64,000 bases of DNA from Diploptera punctata. Its lineage: Eukaryota > Arthropoda > Insecta > Blattodea > Blaberidae. The DNA lies in NCBI GenBank assembly GCA_030220185.1, contig JASPKZ010003424.1, forward strand, positions 868,001 to 932,000, written 5' to 3'. The notes below the pieces were generated by a model. It had not been told where the DNA came from, made no database searches, and was given only the letters and a program-made list of their open reading frames with translations. A program made the translations under genes and the position numbers. This document shows, piece by piece, positions 10,085-20,440 of the stretch. Position 1 is the first letter of the stretch, and each line of letters begins with the position of its first letter.

Positions 10085-10620
10085 AACTAAAAATTAAAAA
10101 ATAAATAATAGTTTAAAAAACTAAAACAACACGCTTTACTATAAAACCAAACTAAAAAATAAATAATAGTTAAAAAAACTAAAATAACACGATTTATTAG
10201 AAAACTGAACTAAAAAATGAAAAATAAGTTTAATTTACAACACGCTTGGGATAAAATTAAAGTGGTCAACAAAAATCTCCAACGCATCTAGAATAAAACT
10301 AGAGTTATCTACAAAAATTATAATTTTAGCATCAAAATCGTGGGTTATGGTTTTTACGTTTTCTTCTTAGAGACTTTACTTTTACCATGATCTGTTTATT
10401 ATCAAATATATTAATTGATAAAGAGCACCCCACGCTTTTGATGGTAAAATTATTTTTTTTGTAGATAACTCTAGTTTTATTCTAGATGTGTTGGAGATTA
10501 TTTTTTTTGTTGACCACTTTAATTTTATCCCAAGGGTGTTGGAAATTAAAATTATTTTTCACTTTTTAATTCGGTTTTCTAATAAAGCGTGTTTTTAGTT
10601 TTTTTTAACTGTTATTTATT
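10085..10620. repeat. FB0: long inverted repeat (foldback), copy 0
   Basis: Two inverted arms of roughly 200 bp surround a loop of about 80 bp. The arms run from 'AATAAATAATAGTTT' and 'AACACGCTTTA' through 'CTTGGGATAAAATTAAAGTG' and 'AAAACTAGAGTTATC' to 'CATCAAAATCGTGGG'. The left arm begins with a 55-bp partial duplication (10100-10160). The loop holds 'CTTCTTAGAGACTTTAC' and 'CTGTTTATTATCAAATATAT'. Three more copies lie at 41346, 42635 and 43108. Confidence 0.8.
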
Positions 10621-10626
10621 CACTTA

Positions 10627-10705
10627 TGTCCCGCGTCGTAACCGAGTGGTTAATGCAAGAAGCCTTGGAGCAGAACTACGGGTCTTGCGATGGTTTGGGG
10701 AGGAT
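10627..10705 (+). mobile_element. SINE-B head fragment
   Basis: 'TCCCGCGTCGTAACCGAGTGG' and 'GAAGCCTTGGAGCAGAACTA' match the tRNA-derived head of SINE-B; the element stops just after the B-box region. Confidence 0.7.
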
Positions 10706-10871
10706 AAAGGGTTTGGAAAATATCTTATCCAATGACGTATGACATTTCAAAAATATAAAGCTAATTTGAGGTTGATGTTGGTTTTTTAATGGTAATTACA
10801 GATTCGTATGAATTTTCTTTTTTATATAAATTTTTAATCTTATCAAGTAAATTAATAAACAAATCTATTCT

Positions 10872-11274
10872 TGTATCTTGTAAGCCCATGTTTCTCTTAA
10901 CAGAGATTTAGGGGCTCTCCCCCTACAGGAAAGAATTTGAACCATACTAATTTAGTTGCACTTGTGTTGTTATAGATGTAATTTGAGTGATCTGTGGTCA
11001 GCGTTCCGTCTCATCCTGACATCTAGGAAACCAAGGTGGTACTAGGACGGGAAAATTCGGTAAATTTTGCTTAGAGGCCTTTTCATTCAGGCTTACGGAT
11101 CTTTTACGAGGCTGAAAATCTTCAGACTCGGGACACACGGCATAAAGTCCCTCCCAGAGGACTTGCTCCTTGGATTTCTCCATCCTAAAAAAATCCATCG
11201 TCCCCGGCCGGGTTTAAACCCGCGACCCTCGGGACCTTAGGCAAGGAGCATAACCACTAGTCCACCGCAGCCAC
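10872..11274 (-). mobile_element. SINE-C, near-full copy
   Basis: Minus-strand copy of the family best seen at 17669-18063. The tRNA-like head is at the right (complement of 'TGGACTAGTGGTTATGC' and 'GGGTTTAAACC'), then the body with 'GCCTGAATGAAAAGGCC' and 'CATCTAGGAAACC' on the plus strand. The tail reaches 'CTCTTAACAGAGATTTAGGG'. Confidence 0.85.
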
Positions 11275-11514
11275 AAAGAGTAATAAAAGTAAATTTAAAA
11301 AAGGGGAGGAGAAAAAAGAAAGGAAGAAAGAAAGAAGAAATAAAATAAGTAAATAAACAAATAAACAAAATATCAATAAATATAATTTAATACAAAATAT
11401 TTCATAAGTAATAAATGAGATTCACAGTGAATTTTTTCTTTTAAATATTTGACAATAGAGTGAGATCATTCCTCACTCTTACTGTAATTATTTTAACTAT
11501 GAAATATCTGGGGA
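11275..11514. other. A/G-rich and AT-rich spacer
   Basis: A purine-rich block (11296-11345, AAAGAAAGGAAGAAAG-type) followed by AT-rich sequence; no gene seen. Confidence 0.5.
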
Positions 11515-12150
11515 ATTTTGAGGAAGTGGCTGAGTTCAAATACCTAGGGATAATAATCACAAATATGAATTAGATGCACAAAGAAATTAAACATAGGCTC
11601 AATTCTGGAAATGCGTGCTATTATGCATTACAGAGACTCTTGATGTCCCAACTCCTTTCAAAAAACGTTAAACTGAAAATATATAAAACTATTATTCTAC
11701 CACTTATATTATATGGTTGCGAAACATGGGCTCTTACTTTAAGGGAGGAAAGGAGATTACAAGTATTTGAGAATAAAGTACTTAGGAAAATTTTTGGACC
11801 AACGAGAGATGAACAAACAGGTGAATGGAGGAGACTACATAAAAATGAACTACATGGTATTTATAGGAAGCCAGATATAATAAGAACAGTTAAGTCTCTA
11901 GACTGCGATGGGCAGGACATGTTGCGCATATTGGGAATGAAAGACGTGCATGGAAGCTTCTTGTAGGAAAACCAGAGGGAAAACTCCCAGTTGGTAGACC
12001 AAGAATGAGGTGGGAGAATAACATTAACTATGATTTGAGGGAAGTAGATTATGCAGGGAATGATTGGAAAGCATTAGCTCAGGATAGGGATTTATGGAGA
12101 GCGTATGTCCGCGCGGCCATGAACCTACCGGTTCGATAGTTCCAGTGAGT
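11515..12150 (+). pseudogene. LINE-B RT C-terminus, longest plus-strand copy
   Basis: It begins inside the RT thumb (EFKYLGIIITN, stop, then HKEIKHRLNSG) and runs through 'LKIYKTIILPLILYGCETW', 'LREERRLQVFENKVLRKIFG', 'DEQTGEWRRLHKNELH' and 'YRKPDIIRTVKSLDCDGQ' in one open frame at 11574-11966. It then shifts frame for the last 60 residues (12000-12130), where the nucleotide end 'GCGCGGCCATGAACCTACC' closes the element. A stop at 11571-11573 and the later frameshift show it is dead. 5'-truncated: no FADD or endonuclease. Confidence 0.85.
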
Positions 12151-12164
12151 ACGTAAGTAAGGAA

Positions 12165-12450
12165 GGCATAACCCAAGCGGCTGGAAATTTCAACCACACC
12201 ATACTACTGCTTGAGGGTTCGGGTCTCCATGAGAGAAGACATTTTTTCATGTAATTTCGGCCAGTATGAGATCCGTGCCTATCCAGCATCGTGAGGCATT
12301 TGGGTACCTATAATAAGCTAGCGGCTCCAAGTTGATAAAACCAGCTCTAACGGCTGGGGGACCCGACATGCTGATCACATGTCACGCTACAGTGGCTGTG
12401 TGATAGACTACATCTGTAATTAACACATGTGGATGTGAGACCAGTACTGA
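12165..12450 (+). mobile_element. SINE-B, diverged
   Basis: 'CATAACCCAAGCGGCTGG' keeps a decayed A box and 'GGGTTCGGGTCTCCATGAG' the B box. The body 'CCAGCATCGTGAGGC' and 'CTAACGGCTGGGGGACCCG' matches SINE-B. The 3' end is diverged. Confidence 0.75.
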
Positions 12451-12529
12451 AAACTACATCAAGAGTCTTCTAGATCTGTCACGCCATATATATAGTAAAC
12501 TATTCAGTACGAATTAATTAATAGATCCC

Positions 12530-12826
12530 GTTCGTCCCGCTCGGGACATGGCTGCTCCCCAGGTAAGACATTTCTTAACAAGAATAATTTAGTTACGCTT
12601 ATTTCCCTACAGATTCCAATGAGTGATATGTGGTTAGTACATACCTCAAGGAGACATCTAATAGGAAACTAAGACATTATTTGGTTGGTGAAGACCGATT
12701 ACTTTTTACTCAGAAGTACCATATAGGCTTGAGGTTCTTTTACGAGCGCGAAAATCTTCATACTCGCGATCTCCGGCTTGAAGTCCTACCGGGGGAGTTG
12801 TCCTTTGGATTTTGCCATCCTAAAAT
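12530..12826 (-). mobile_element. SINE-C body without its tRNA head
   Basis: 'CTAATTTAGTTACGCTTATT'-like sequence, 'TGTGGTTAGTACATACCTC' and 'GGATTTTGCCATCC' correspond to the SINE-C body. The tRNA-derived head, expected to the right, is replaced by a (TA)n and poly-T tract. Confidence 0.65.
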
Positions 12827-12862
12827 ATATATATATATATATTTCTTTTTTTTTTTTTTTTT
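12823..12862. repeat. (TA)n plus poly-T tract
   Basis: ATATAT repeats at 12825-12841 followed by a run of T at 12847-12862. Confidence 0.9.
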
Positions 12863-13310
12863 GCGCGATAGTGCGTTTTATCGTACTTACAGCAATGGCG
12901 ACTATGATTGAAAGTTCAACTTCCTACATTTCGGGGTTGCGAATCTAAATAACTATACTGTAATATTGCATTTTACAAACGTCGTGCGGGAAGTAAAACC
13001 ACTGCCCTTTATTTATACTACGTACAATGTACATACAAAAATATATAAAAAAAAGTAGTGTTAATATAGATTATACGAAACAAATCGCTGCATTTTAAAT
13101 CAACCTAACTTTATTTGAAACAATATAAAACAATAAATACGTACTTGCCGCCATTTTATAACTGATTGGTGTCACGGCCTGCTGCAGTCTCAACTAATAA
13201 ACATTGCCCAAACTGCTAACTTTAGTCAGTTGTTTATAAAGAACGCAAATATTTCCAACAAATATGTTATTATTTTACTATTACTTATTATTTTAAAAAC
13301 ACTATCGCGC
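12863..13310. other. candidate element bounded by GCGCGATAGTG inverted repeats
   Basis: 'GCGCGATAGTG' at 12863-12873, preceded by T's, is matched by 'CACTATCGCGC' at 13300-13310, followed by A's. The 450 bp between them have no coding. It may be a MITE, but no target duplication was found. Confidence 0.35.
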
Positions 13311-14300
13311 AAAAAATAATCTATAACGCACGTTTGTGAAGTCATTTACAGAATCTCGGAATTTCCTCGCTTCTGTAAAAACCACTTCCCAACCTCGCAT
13401 CGTAATCAAGTATTAAAGCGAATAATCTCTTATTTAACAAAAAAAATATCAAGTAATTAGAATCAGAGATACCCCTCTATAATATGTTGATTATGAATAC
13501 ATTTTTAACCCCATCTCATAACCGACAACCCTTTACTCTTCCTTTCTACCGGCTTCTTCTTTATTTTAATTTTAGAGAGAAACTTATACCAGTGCATCCG
13601 GATTGTTTTGATAAAAAGAAGATTGTTAGTTTTGCTTTCAAATGAAACCATTGTAGTATTTCTTGACTGTTATTCTGTTATTGCATAGCAGAAGTCAGGG
13701 AAGTAAATATTAAATTACGGAGAATTGGGCGGAATTGTGCAGGTGCTGGGAAAACATCCACCCGCATGAGAAGCCAAATCCCAGGGTTTTATAAGAGGCT
13801 TCAGGGACTTACCTTAGGGTTTATTTTGTAATAAGCAAGCCAACATTACAAAAGAGTACAATTTTACAGATATTGTGATTGCGCAGAGCGCGGTTATTTG
13901 GGGGAATGTTTATTTTATTATTACGAGACTTTACATCTGCAGCGTACACGTGTAATTTCATTCCTCTTTCCTGTTTTTCCCCACCTTTATTTGATTCGTT
14001 TTTTCCTTTACTTTTTCCCCCCTTGGCTTTATCTATATGCTGGTTTAGTAATTCATTCAATAGGAAATTCTCAGATAACCGTATCTATTTTGTTCGTTTA
14101 ATTCTCCATATATGGCAGTACCTGTTAACGAGATAAAATATTCATGTACATCTGATGATATCGTACAATGAAATGATTATGTGATTTAAATACTTAGGAT
14201 AAGCATAGGGCAATTATCCAGATGTAATACCTGAAGTAAGACATCAAAACCTCCTAAAATAAGTTTGCTTACAAGTTGTCATATGGAGATATAAATGTCT
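13311..14300. other. unannotated
   Basis: No recognised repeat. Overlapping open frames at 13821-14136 on both strands have no domain and look like chance. Confidence 0.4.
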
Positions 14301-14305
14301 TAATA

Positions 14306-14312
14306 TTGAAAG

Positions 14313-14347
<35 letters not shown>

Positions 14348-14396
14348 AAGAAAAATAAATGCCTGGACGGGATTCGAACCCGGATCTCTGAGTCTG

Positions 14397-14436
<40 letters not shown>

Positions 14437-14515
14437 CATAAGGAAAATAAATGCTTGCACGGGATTTGAATCCGGACCTCTGTATTGATACTCCAATGAG
14501 CTACCAAGCAAATCT
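14306..14515 (-). repeat. two tRNA-like pieces, each followed by (TA)n
   Basis: Two similar blocks: 'AAATGCCTGGACGGGATTCG' (14356) and 'AAATGCTTGCACGGGATTTG' (14448), each with a B-box-like complement (GGATTCAAATCC / GGGTTCGAATCC), and (TA)n at 14310-14339 and 14398-14432. The right block reads on the minus strand as a tRNA-like 'TAGCTCATTGGAGTATCAA'. It looks like a duplicated SINE head or tRNA pseudogene. Confidence 0.5.
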
Positions 14516-14900
14516 AGTACACATATTTATTTCTTATATCTTAATATATAAAAATTGCGTGTCACGTTGTTTGTCCGCGATGGAATCCTAAACTACTGAA
14601 CCGATTTTAATAAAATATTGCACACAGTGTGCAGTTTGATCCAACTTGAGACTTAGGGAAGTTTATAACTAAATTTATATTCGCATTATTTTTATTGCAA
14701 ATTATTTGTTTATTATTTAACTAAGAGTTATAATTATCTGTGAGTTCCATACGATTCTAACAGATGGCCGTATAAGGTAATTGGTTTATTATTTAACCAG
14801 GTGGCTGTGCTTTTTGTTGCAACCGCGAATTTCAATTGAATTACAAATATTGATTATTTCATAATTTTAGTGTGTCTGTGTTTATTTTATTTTCAAGATA

Positions 14901-15608
14901 TTGATAAAAAAAATATTAATTTCGTGTGTAAGTATTAGTTTAAGTAATCTGACTGAAAGACAGCAACTTAATTTAAATTTAACTGGACCGAGAAGGGACA
15001 TTGAACGATATGGCGAATCAGTTCTAGAGACCATGAATTATAAGATATCAAGTGAATTTCCGCAAATTTGTATAGGCTTATGTGACATAAAGCTTACATT
15101 TAAGAAGAATGCCAATTTAAAAACATATGAAGGTCCTAAGGAACGGAATAACAGAACTGTAAGTAAGTCTGTTAGTTATTATAATGTGTCTAATATTACA
15201 GAAACAATCTCCATGCCTCAATTAAATGAATAACAAGATGACTATAATATATCACAAGATGATATTACTATACAGAGACTTCTTAATGATGATGAGAATC
15301 CAAACTGCCAACACGTTCGTAGAAAAAAACGAAAGTATAATGAAATGAGCCAGCCTCCTCAAAATATTCCATCAATAAATATATATAATCCTTATGATAC
15401 ACTTATGGATGATAATGAGAATGCAGACAACATAAATTCATCTCAATCAACAAAACCACTTCCACATAAACCACCACCCATATTATTATACCGGGGTGTA
15501 GTTAACGTACCAGAACCAAAAACTTGTGTAAAACAAAAACTTTCTGATTTAGATTTCTCACTTAGTTTACTACAACATAATTTAACGTACACCTTAGCCA
15601 CAGCAAAG
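14901..15608 (+). pseudogene. open frame inside the Helitron, LINE ORF1-like, one stop
   Basis: A single frame runs from 14901 to the (TA)n tract and is broken only by TAA at 15231-15233. The first part (110 aa) has no domain I can name. The second part has a basic patch (HVRRKKRKYNE), then 'NIYNPYDTLMDDNEN', then 'HKPPPILLYRGVVN'. That order (N..Y/F..L.D, then KPPPI...GV) resembles the segment before the zinc knuckles of Jockey-type LINE ORF1 (gag-like) proteins. No CCHC follows because the frame is cut by AT repeats. Function is inferred from this weak pattern only. Confidence 0.4.
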
Positions 15609-15621
15609 CATGGCCGGGACT

Positions 15622-15676
<55 letters not shown>
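15622..15676. repeat. (TA)n microsatellite
   Basis: TA dinucleotides with a single TG interruption at about 15646. Confidence 0.95.
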
Positions 15677-15678
<2 letters not shown>

Positions 15679-15954
15679 GAAGTCGGATTAGTTACACTAT
15701 TTATAACTCAAGAACGGCTGGACCGATTTTTATGATCTTTTATTTGTTGGGTTTGTTTCCGCCCCGAATAGCAGATAACTATTAAACATCGGAAAAATTA
15801 ACGTAAAAATATTTAAAGCCGATACGACATTCACAGGGCCAGCTAGTATATATTTTCTATTATTACGAGAAGCAGCGGGAACTCGTTGTCCACTGCTATC
15901 TAGTAGCTCCTATAACAAGTAAGCAAATTAAATAGAATAGTTTTACTTTATAGC

Positions 15955-16130
15955 AGTGACGCGTCTACACATACATAATCATCATGTTCGAGTCATAGCT
16001 TCTCTAAGTACTCTCCTCCAGACCTCTCTATTCCTGGCGACTGTCTTTGGATGTCTTTCAAAGCCCATTCCCATCCACTTAGATTTAGGCTTTCCAACAT
16101 TTAAATCGTTTCCCTTTTTTTCTTGCATTT
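15955..16130 (-). mobile_element. LINE C-terminal fragment
   Basis: The complement reads 'NVGKPKSKWMGMGFE' then 'VARNREVWRRVLREAM' and two stops. This is the 'GRP..rW......DR..WR..l.eA' ending of insect non-LTR RT proteins. Only about 55 residues remain. Confidence 0.6.
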
Positions 16131-16495
16131 GGTATCAGTCTGACGTGATTGCCTTTGGGCTTCTGAATGGTTATTTTTTTTTTTACGGGGTTGAATTATC
16201 CCACGCCCAATCCCCAACTTGGAGGACCAGGGACTCTTATGTTAGGGTTGCCATGCCTTAGCCGAGAAACCCCAGTTTTTAGGTGCAGGTACTTGCCCTT
16301 ACCCTCCTCCCTAAAGGATAGGATTTGCTGGTAGTACTTCCAGTTAAACTACTGACAGCTATATCATTCTTGGGTTTCAAGAGTTATAGCTTATCTACTT
16401 GACAATGATAAACCCCCAATGTCATCTACCAGTCATTTACCCTCCTCCTTTATCCGGACTTGGGACTGGCACTGAATGCACAAATACCATCCAGA
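16131..16495. other. unclassified, probably repeat-derived
   Basis: More GC-rich than its surroundings, with a T-run at 16176-16187 followed by 'ACGGGGTTGAATTATCCCAC'. It has the look of a dispersed repeat or LINE 3' UTR, but no second copy is in the window. Confidence 0.3.
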
Positions 16496-16506
16496 GGCGG
16501 AGTTAT

Positions 16507-16798
16507 ATAGGTAAAGGTAAAGTGACCCAACTATAGGCCTCGGGAGGCCCTTGGAGTAGTAGGAGGTTAAGGCTCCCACTTTTTCTAGATAATCGGCATT
16601 TGTTAGCCCTACGTGACAACCGCCTTTGTCCCGAATAAGCTTACGGTACTTATTTTCATTAGAGGCTTAGGCCACCCCAGTGCCACAGTGCCGCCAGAAG
16701 GTTTCGTCAGTTTAAAAATCCTGACCCACCGGAACTCGAACCATCGACCTTCCGGCTTGTAGCGTATTGCCTTAACAACTATGTTAAGGCGTGCCTCC
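16507..16798 (-). mobile_element. SINE-D with 11-bp TSD
   Basis: Minus-strand tRNA-derived SINE: head at the right with B-box complement 'GGAACTCGAACCATCGACC', body 'GGTTAAGGCTCCCACTTTTT' at the left, and the tail an (AAAGT)n-like run at 16507-16523. 'GGCGGAGTTAT' flanks it at 16496-16506 and 16799-16809. Confidence 0.88.
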
Positions 16799-16809
16799 GG
16801 CGGAGTTAT

Positions 16810-17346
16810 GTATAGCCTATATATGTAATAAAACTACAGTAAAAATAGTGGTTTTGAAACTCGGGGGGGGGGGGGTTGCAAAAATTATGGTTACAGCAGA
16901 AATTAATAAGCTACAATATAGTTTTAGTAAAATCAGATTAGACAGATGGAACATCCATGTAGATAGAGCTAATAATTCAAGGCTAATTAGAGCAGTGTTG
17001 ATTCTATGCGACGTATCAGTCTACATAAATACAACTAAAAACACACAAAAAAAAAGTAGCAGTATGAGCATAATAACCACCGCAATGTATGTACGTGCTT
17101 TTTTTTTCTCAAATTAAGAAAATGCTTGAAAATGTAATGAGATGTTTACATAAAAAATAACATTATGGTTGGAACTTGACTATTATCATTGTTAAAACAA
17201 AACAGCCAACTTATGAAAAACACGCTAACAAAAATTAAAATTCCCGAGCACCTACATAATCTAAAGCAACTTATCTACCTAATGAATGTAATCTTCCTCA
17301 GAACCAGCAAATTCGGACCCTAACTTCGATTAACTGGATTACAATG
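16810..17346. other. unannotated
   Basis: No gene recognised. A run of G lies at 16863-16874; (CA)n follows at 17347-17361. Confidence 0.5.
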
Positions 17347-17437
17347 CACACACACACACAAACGCATTCACGCTCAAGTACAAGCACACGCGCACGTACA
17401 CTTATTTATTTTTTTATTGTTGTTCCCTAAACTTTAC

Positions 17438-17656
17438 AATATTCTTCTTCTTCTTCATGGTTTAGGCTTATTTACTAGCCTGTTCCGGCTCCAAATTGCT
17501 GCTGTTTCCATCTTTTCTTTGGTCTTCCCAAACTTCTTCTTCCTCGTGTTGAATAGATGTATGCTACTTTTGGTATTCTATTCTCAGTCATCCTTGCCAA
17601 GTGTTCTTTCCAGTTTGTTCTGGATTTCACAATTGTTGTGTTTAATTTACAATCTT
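17438..17656 (-). mobile_element. LINE-A-like 3' end
   Basis: (TTC)n at 17440-17455 followed by 'CATGGTTTAGGC' and 'TAGCCTGTTCCGG' matches the LINE-A 3' end at 3158. The complement encodes remnants of the LINE-A C-terminus. SINE-C interrupts it at 17669; 18076-18250 may be the continuation. Confidence 0.6.
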
Positions 17657-17668
17657 ACTATCTAATAA

Positions 17669-18063
17669 TCGGCCGCGGTGGACTAGTGGTTATGCTCCTT
17701 GCCTCTGGTCCTGAGGATCGCGGGTTCAAACCCGGCCGGGGTCGATGGATTTTTTTGGATGGAAAAATCCAAGGAGCGAGTCCTCCGGGAGGGACTTTAA
17801 GCTGTGGGTCCCAAGTCTGAAGATTTTCAGGCTCGTAAAAGATCCTTAAGCCTGAATGAAAAGGCCTCTAAGCAAAATTTACCGATTTTTCCCGTCCTAG
17901 TACTACCTTGGTTTCCTAGATGTCAGTATGAGGCGGAACGCTGACCTGACCACTCAAATGACATCCATACGAAAACAAGTGAAACTAAATTAATATGGTT
18001 CAAATTCTTCCTTGTAGGGGAAGAGCGTCTAAATGTCTGTTAAAGGAAACATTTGCTAACAAG
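17669..18063 (+). mobile_element. SINE-C, full copy with 12-bp TSD
   Basis: Best copy of the family. The head has A box 'TGGACTAGTGGTTATGC' and B box 'GGGTTCAAACCC'. The body contains 'GGATGGAAAAATCCAAGGAG', 'GGCTCGTAAAAGATCC' and 'GTTTCCTAGATGTCAGTA'; the tail ends near 'CTGTTAAAGGAAAC'. 'ACTATCTAATAA' at 17657-17668 and 18064-18075 is the target duplication. Confidence 0.92.
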
Positions 18064-18250
18064 ACTATCTAATAACCTATATTTTCCTAATCATATTGCC
18101 CAGCGGCACCTTCCTAATCATTACATGTTACAGCTCCTGCATACAGGAATGACTAGAATGGCCTTTTCTTCTTCTGCCCAATTGTTTCCATTCCAGAACC
18201 TGCTGGGAATCTTTGAATCCTCCATTATTTTCGTTTTGTCCATATCACGA

Positions 18251-18404
18251 CAATAGTTTGATGTTGTATGGTTATCAATTGTTTAATGTTACGATGAACG
18301 CTTAAGAAAGTTCATTTGTGTTATTAAAAGTTGTGATTTTAAATTATCTTAAATTTCCATATCTCGAATTGGAATAATATTGTATTTTGAATTGTGGATG
18401 TATA
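18251..18404. other. unannotated
   Basis: AT-rich spacer upstream of the Helitron-like element. Confidence 0.5.
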
Positions 18405-18922
18405 TCTAATATATAAAAAATCAATGTTTGTTCGTATTTTATGCGCTGCCGTACGTTCATCCGATTGTGATCGGGCTTTTTGCAAAATGTTCAGGAGTAT
18501 CCTGGGAAAGTTATAGGCTATAGGAGAGCTGTAATACTCAACCCCTTCACCCATTTTTAGTGAAAAATGTGAAAACTGTCGCTTTTTGGACGCTTAAATA
18601 TCTTACGATGTCTAAACCATAACAAATACACAAAATTAATGTACACAGAATTGAATATCTTAAAAAAAACTACAAAAAAGTCCGCGACAGCATATATTTA
18701 TGTTTTACGGATAACACACAATAACCATTTTTGTCTTTCATTGATGCCAAGAAGATCGGGATAAGTAGATTCCCAGGCAACGCCGGGTAATCAGCACAGG
18801 GTATCTAAAATAATTACGTTATAAACTTATAATTATTTTTTCTCTTACTTATTGAACCAAGCATAAAAAACACATTACTTTTCATTACTTAGGTATAGCA
18901 GCCCACGCCGGGCATTAGCTAG
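18405..18922 (+). mobile_element. non-autonomous Helitron-like element, 518 bp
   Basis: Starts 'TCTAATATATAAAA' after an A and ends 'GGGCATTAGCTAG' before a T. A short hairpin (GCCC-ACGCC-GGGC, 18901-18913) lies just before the 3' end, as in Helitrons. It shares both ends and internal 'TTTTGCAAAATGTTCAGGAG' with 38237-38928. Non-coding. Confidence 0.7.
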
Positions 18923-19164
18923 TATACAATACTAATTGTATTTATTTATTTAGCAGGTTTCACAATATTTTCCTGCTCCCAATTAATATATTACCATTCT
19001 TCTGCATATCTGTCATTCCAATCTCCATCGTCCAATCATTTTTACCTCAAGCTGTTCAAAACCCCATTATTACACGTTGTGTTTGACCATCCTCTTCTTC
19101 TTCTACCAAGTAGCGCCCATTCAAGTATTCTTCTTGGGAATGTATTCTGTCATTCTTTTTTACA
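18923..19164. other. unannotated
   Basis: Nothing recognised. Confidence 0.4.
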
Positions 19165-19165
19165 T

Positions 19166-19202
19166 ATACTACTACTACTACTATTACTACTACTACTACT
19201 AC

Positions 19203-19243
<41 letters not shown>
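19166..19243. repeat. (ACT)n(AAT)n microsatellite, left part
   Basis: ACT repeats turn into AAT repeats at about 19205; the AAT tract resumes at 19546 after the SINE-D insertion. Confidence 0.95.
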
Positions 19244-19244
<1 letters not shown>

Positions 19245-19545
19245 GTAAAAGTGATCCCACAACAGGCCCGGAGGCCCTTGGGGTAGTAGGAGGTTAAGGC
19301 TCCCACTTTTTCTAGACAATCGACACTTTATGCCAGCCGGGTTGTCAGCCCTGCGTGACGGCCGCCTTTACCCCCAGAACAAGCGCCTGGTACTCATTTC
19401 CGTTAGAGATTGAGTCGACCCCAGGGACATAGTGCCGCCAGAGGGTTTGGGTCAGTTTAAAAATCCTGACCCCAACGGGACTTGAACTCTCGACCCTCCG
19501 ACTTGTAGTTCAGTGCCTTAACCACTACGCTACGGCGTGCCCCCC
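19244..19545 (-). mobile_element. SINE-D inserted in an AAT microsatellite
   Basis: Complete minus-strand SINE-D: tail 'AGTAAAAGTGATCCCAC' at the left, body 'GTAGTAGGAGGTTAAGG', and head complement 'CCACTACGCTACGGCGTGC' at the right. AAT repeats on both sides act as target duplication. Confidence 0.9.
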
Positions 19546-19591
<46 letters not shown>

Positions 19592-19592
19592 A
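19546..19592. repeat. (AAT)n microsatellite, right part
   Basis: Continuation of the tract broken by SINE-D. Confidence 0.95.
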
Positions 19593-20261
19593 CGCATATG
19601 ATGTGAACAAGTTAATTTAAACGATGATTAAGGGAAATATAAAATCTCTATTTTATTTAGTCATTATATAATGTTTGGTTTTATTATATTTTACAGATGA
19701 AGATATATTATTCTACGTATTAATATTAGTATTTTAATAAATTCATTAAAATAGATATGAGAAATATTGTTAGTTCTAATATTTTATAGAAAACTCGTTA
19801 AATATTATCATTGATTTGCAATTCAATGTTCTCATGTTTCCATAAGAAGCTGTCAAACTCTGCTTGCTTGTTGATGTATTTTCTTTATGCTAATAGGAAC
19901 GACATAGCTCCTCGATGCTGGAAATTAATATTTGCCTGAATTCGTAATATGGCTGTATGCAAATATTATATTACTTTTAAAGTTTTGTCGTGTGTTTTGT
20001 GTGTGTATGCAATAATTAATCCATCATCTGTTCACTAGATATTAAAGCGAAACACTATTTTGTGTTAAGAAAAGTATTAAACTAGTTGGAACTAGTGAAA
20101 TGGTTTAATTTCATAGAATATTTAATAATCTGTAATCGGTTAACATGCAGAGAATGGTTTCATATGAAAAAGAACTTAAGACACGTAAAATAACCGTAAT
20201 TGGGTCGAAAGAGGACTATCTTTTACCGTAAAAATTCAACTGTCAAGATGTGCAAATATGG
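19593..20261. other. unannotated
   Basis: AT-rich, no recognised gene or repeat. Confidence 0.5.
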
Positions 20262-20318
20262 ATACGATTATGTAGCGCTTATGTTCGCGCGCCCATGAAC
20301 TACCGAGTTCGATAGCGA
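20262..20318 (+). mobile_element. LINE-B extreme 3' end, diverged
   Basis: 'CGCTTATGTTCGCGCGCCCA' and 'GTTCGATAGCGACCA' match the last 55 bp of LINE-B with several changes. Confidence 0.55.
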
Positions 20319-20440
20319 CCAAAACATTTTGGCAGCACCTCTGACGGCTGTTCTGAATGTAAAGGCGGCTGACATCTGGTGCCGATTATCTAAAATTTTG
20401 GAAACCTTAACCTGGGGTCTGTAGTTGGATCTCTATTAAA
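20319..20440 (+). mobile_element. SINE-D fragment, diverged
   Basis: 'TGTAAAGGCGGCTGACATCT', 'GTGCCGATTATCTA' and 'CCTTAACCTGGGGTCTGTAG' follow the SINE-D body order, without the head. Confidence 0.5.

Larger units (their letters stand above)
14539..15846 (+). mobile_element. Helitron-like element, 1.3 kb
   Basis: The 5' end 'TCTTAATATATAAAA' starts with TC after an A. The 3' end is 'GGGCCAGCTAG' followed by T, as expected for Helitrons (TC...CTAG inserted between A and T, no TSD). Near the ends are 'CTAAACTACTGAACCGATTT' and 'AACGGCTGGACCGATTTTT', seen in many arthropod Helitron-like repeats. The interior carries an open frame that does not look like a Rep/helicase, and a (TA)n block. Confidence 0.65.

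Noticed and set aside
14244..14511. Several overlapping frames rich in Tyr-Ile
   Set aside because: They are translations of TA repeats on both strands.
19056..19319. Poly-Leu/Val and poly-Ile frames
   Set aside because: Translation of ACT/AAT repeats.
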